Shown here: positions 20,105 through 20,401 of the stretch, piece by piece
Numbering within the stretch: the stretch's first letter is position 1
How the letters are laid out: each line of letters starts with the position of its first letter
NCBI GenBank assembly: GCA_947491175.1
Contig: CANLIF010000005.1
Span: 1-20,401 of the forward strand
DNA from: Actinomycetota bacterium
GTDB taxonomy: Bacteria > Actinomycetota > Actinomycetes > S36-B12 > UBA5976
Direction: 5' to 3'
Length of the DNA stretch: 20,401 bases
Position numbers and translations under genes: made by a program
Notes under the pieces: generated by a model
The model's database searches: none
What the model was told of the DNA's origin: nothing
What the model saw: only the letters and a program-made list of their open reading frames with translations

Positions 20105-20113
20105 ATTTATTGC
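20102..20113 (+). promoter_or_regulatory. Leaderless -10 box for ilvD, overlapping the upstream stop codon
   Basis: TAGATT at 20102 to 20107, six bases (tattgc), then ATG 20114. The first three bases are the stop codon of the 2-hydroxyacid dehydrogenase gene. No Shine-Dalgarno is present, so a leaderless start is the simplest reading. Confidence 0.5.
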
Positions 20114-20401
20114 ATGCCAAACATGAAGCCTCGCAGTGGACAAGTAACCGACGGTATTGAACGTGCCCCAGCTCGTGGAATGCTCCGCGCAGTAGGAATG
20201 GGGGATGCCGATTGGGTTAAACCCCAGATCGGTATCGCGTCATCATGGAATGAGATCACACCCTGCAATCTTTCACTTGAACGCCTGGCAAAAGCATCTA
20301 AAGAAGGCGTATTCAAGGCTGGTGGCTTCCCGATGCAATTTGGAACAATATCGGTTTCTGACGGCATTTCTATGGGCCATGAAGGTATGCACTTCTCATT
20401 A
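20114..20401 (+). CDS. ilvD: Dihydroxyacid dehydratase, N-terminal part
   Basis: Dehydrates 2,3-dihydroxyisovalerate and 2,3-dihydroxymethylvalerate in valine and isoleucine synthesis, using an Fe-S cluster. The visible 96 residues run off the right edge. They contain the IlvD/Edd N-terminal signature: RAPARGMLRAVGM (17 to 29), ASSWNEITPCN (42 to 52, with cluster-ligand Cys51), and ISVSDGISMGHEGM (79 to 92). This pattern favours IlvD over phosphogluconate dehydratase. The chosen start is ATG 20114; an in-frame ATG three codons later is possible, but the -10 spacing favours the first. The remaining cluster ligands and the C-terminus lie outside the window. Confidence 0.94.
   Translation, partial: MPNMKPRSGQVTDGIERAPARGMLRAVGMGDADWVKPQIGIASSWNEITPCNLSLERLAKASKEGVFKAGGFPMQFGTISVSDGISMGHEGMHFSL

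Noticed and set aside
1..20401. Mobile elements, CRISPR arrays, toxin-antitoxin pairs, phage genes, tRNA or rRNA
   Set aside because: I read all gaps and both strands; there are no transposase motifs, no regular direct repeats, no cloverleaf-like sequence and no composition break. All genes belong to core families in a conserved order.

Overview
The window reads as a chromosomal core region of a low-GC actinobacterium. The evidence is the gene order etfB-etfA-cysteine desulfurase-mnmA-short MetE-ligA-gatCAB, which is the classic actinobacterial neighbourhood (compare Mycobacterium Rv3029c to Rv3009c), combined with base composition far below that of soil actinomycetes. Very tight spacing and 1 to 4 base gene overlaps suggest a streamlined, possibly aquatic lineage such as the acI/Nanopelagicales group. 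That placement is inference. I see no insertion sequence, phage gene, CRISPR array, tRNA or rRNA. No stretch longer than about 160 bases lacks a gene.

Layout, left to right. A divergent pair opens the window: the N-terminus of a membrane protein on the minus strand and a 3-hydroxyacyl-CoA dehydrogenase on the plus strand. A small zinc-finger-like protein of unknown role and an overlapping alpha/beta hydrolase follow. A methylmalonyl-CoA epimerase on the minus strand is divergent from acetyl-CoA acetyltransferase and meaB. Next come a thioredoxin-TPR protein (YbbN/CnoX type), an enoyl-CoA hydratase and etfBA. Together positions 246 to 8812 form a short-chain acyl-CoA and methylmalonyl-CoA block. 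Dehydrogenase, hydratase and thiolase would act on C4 acyl-CoAs, EtfBA would collect electrons from acyl-CoA dehydrogenases, and epimerase plus MeaB would serve a B12-dependent mutase that lies outside the window.

Positions 8882 to 14305 are a four-gene overlapping operon: cysteine desulfurase, the tRNA 2-thiouridylase MnmA, a short MetE-like protein and NAD-dependent DNA ligase. Positions 14347 to 17662 hold gatCAB, which makes Gln-tRNA and Asn-tRNA by transamidation. A peptide-amidase-like gene on the minus strand, a D-2-hydroxyacid dehydrogenase and the start of ilvD close the window.

The most striking signal is regulatory. Ten gene starts, in both orientations, have a -10-like hexamer of form YANNNT placed exactly six bases before the start codon, with no Shine-Dalgarno. 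This is the layout of leaderless transcripts. Most genes inside operons have a Shine-Dalgarno or a start-stop overlap instead. Two further structured sites are an array of CCAAT/ATTGG boxes in the etfB leader and a palindrome abutting the gatC -10 box. I found no evidence of an undescribed multi-gene system here; the coding content is ordinary core metabolism and information processing.
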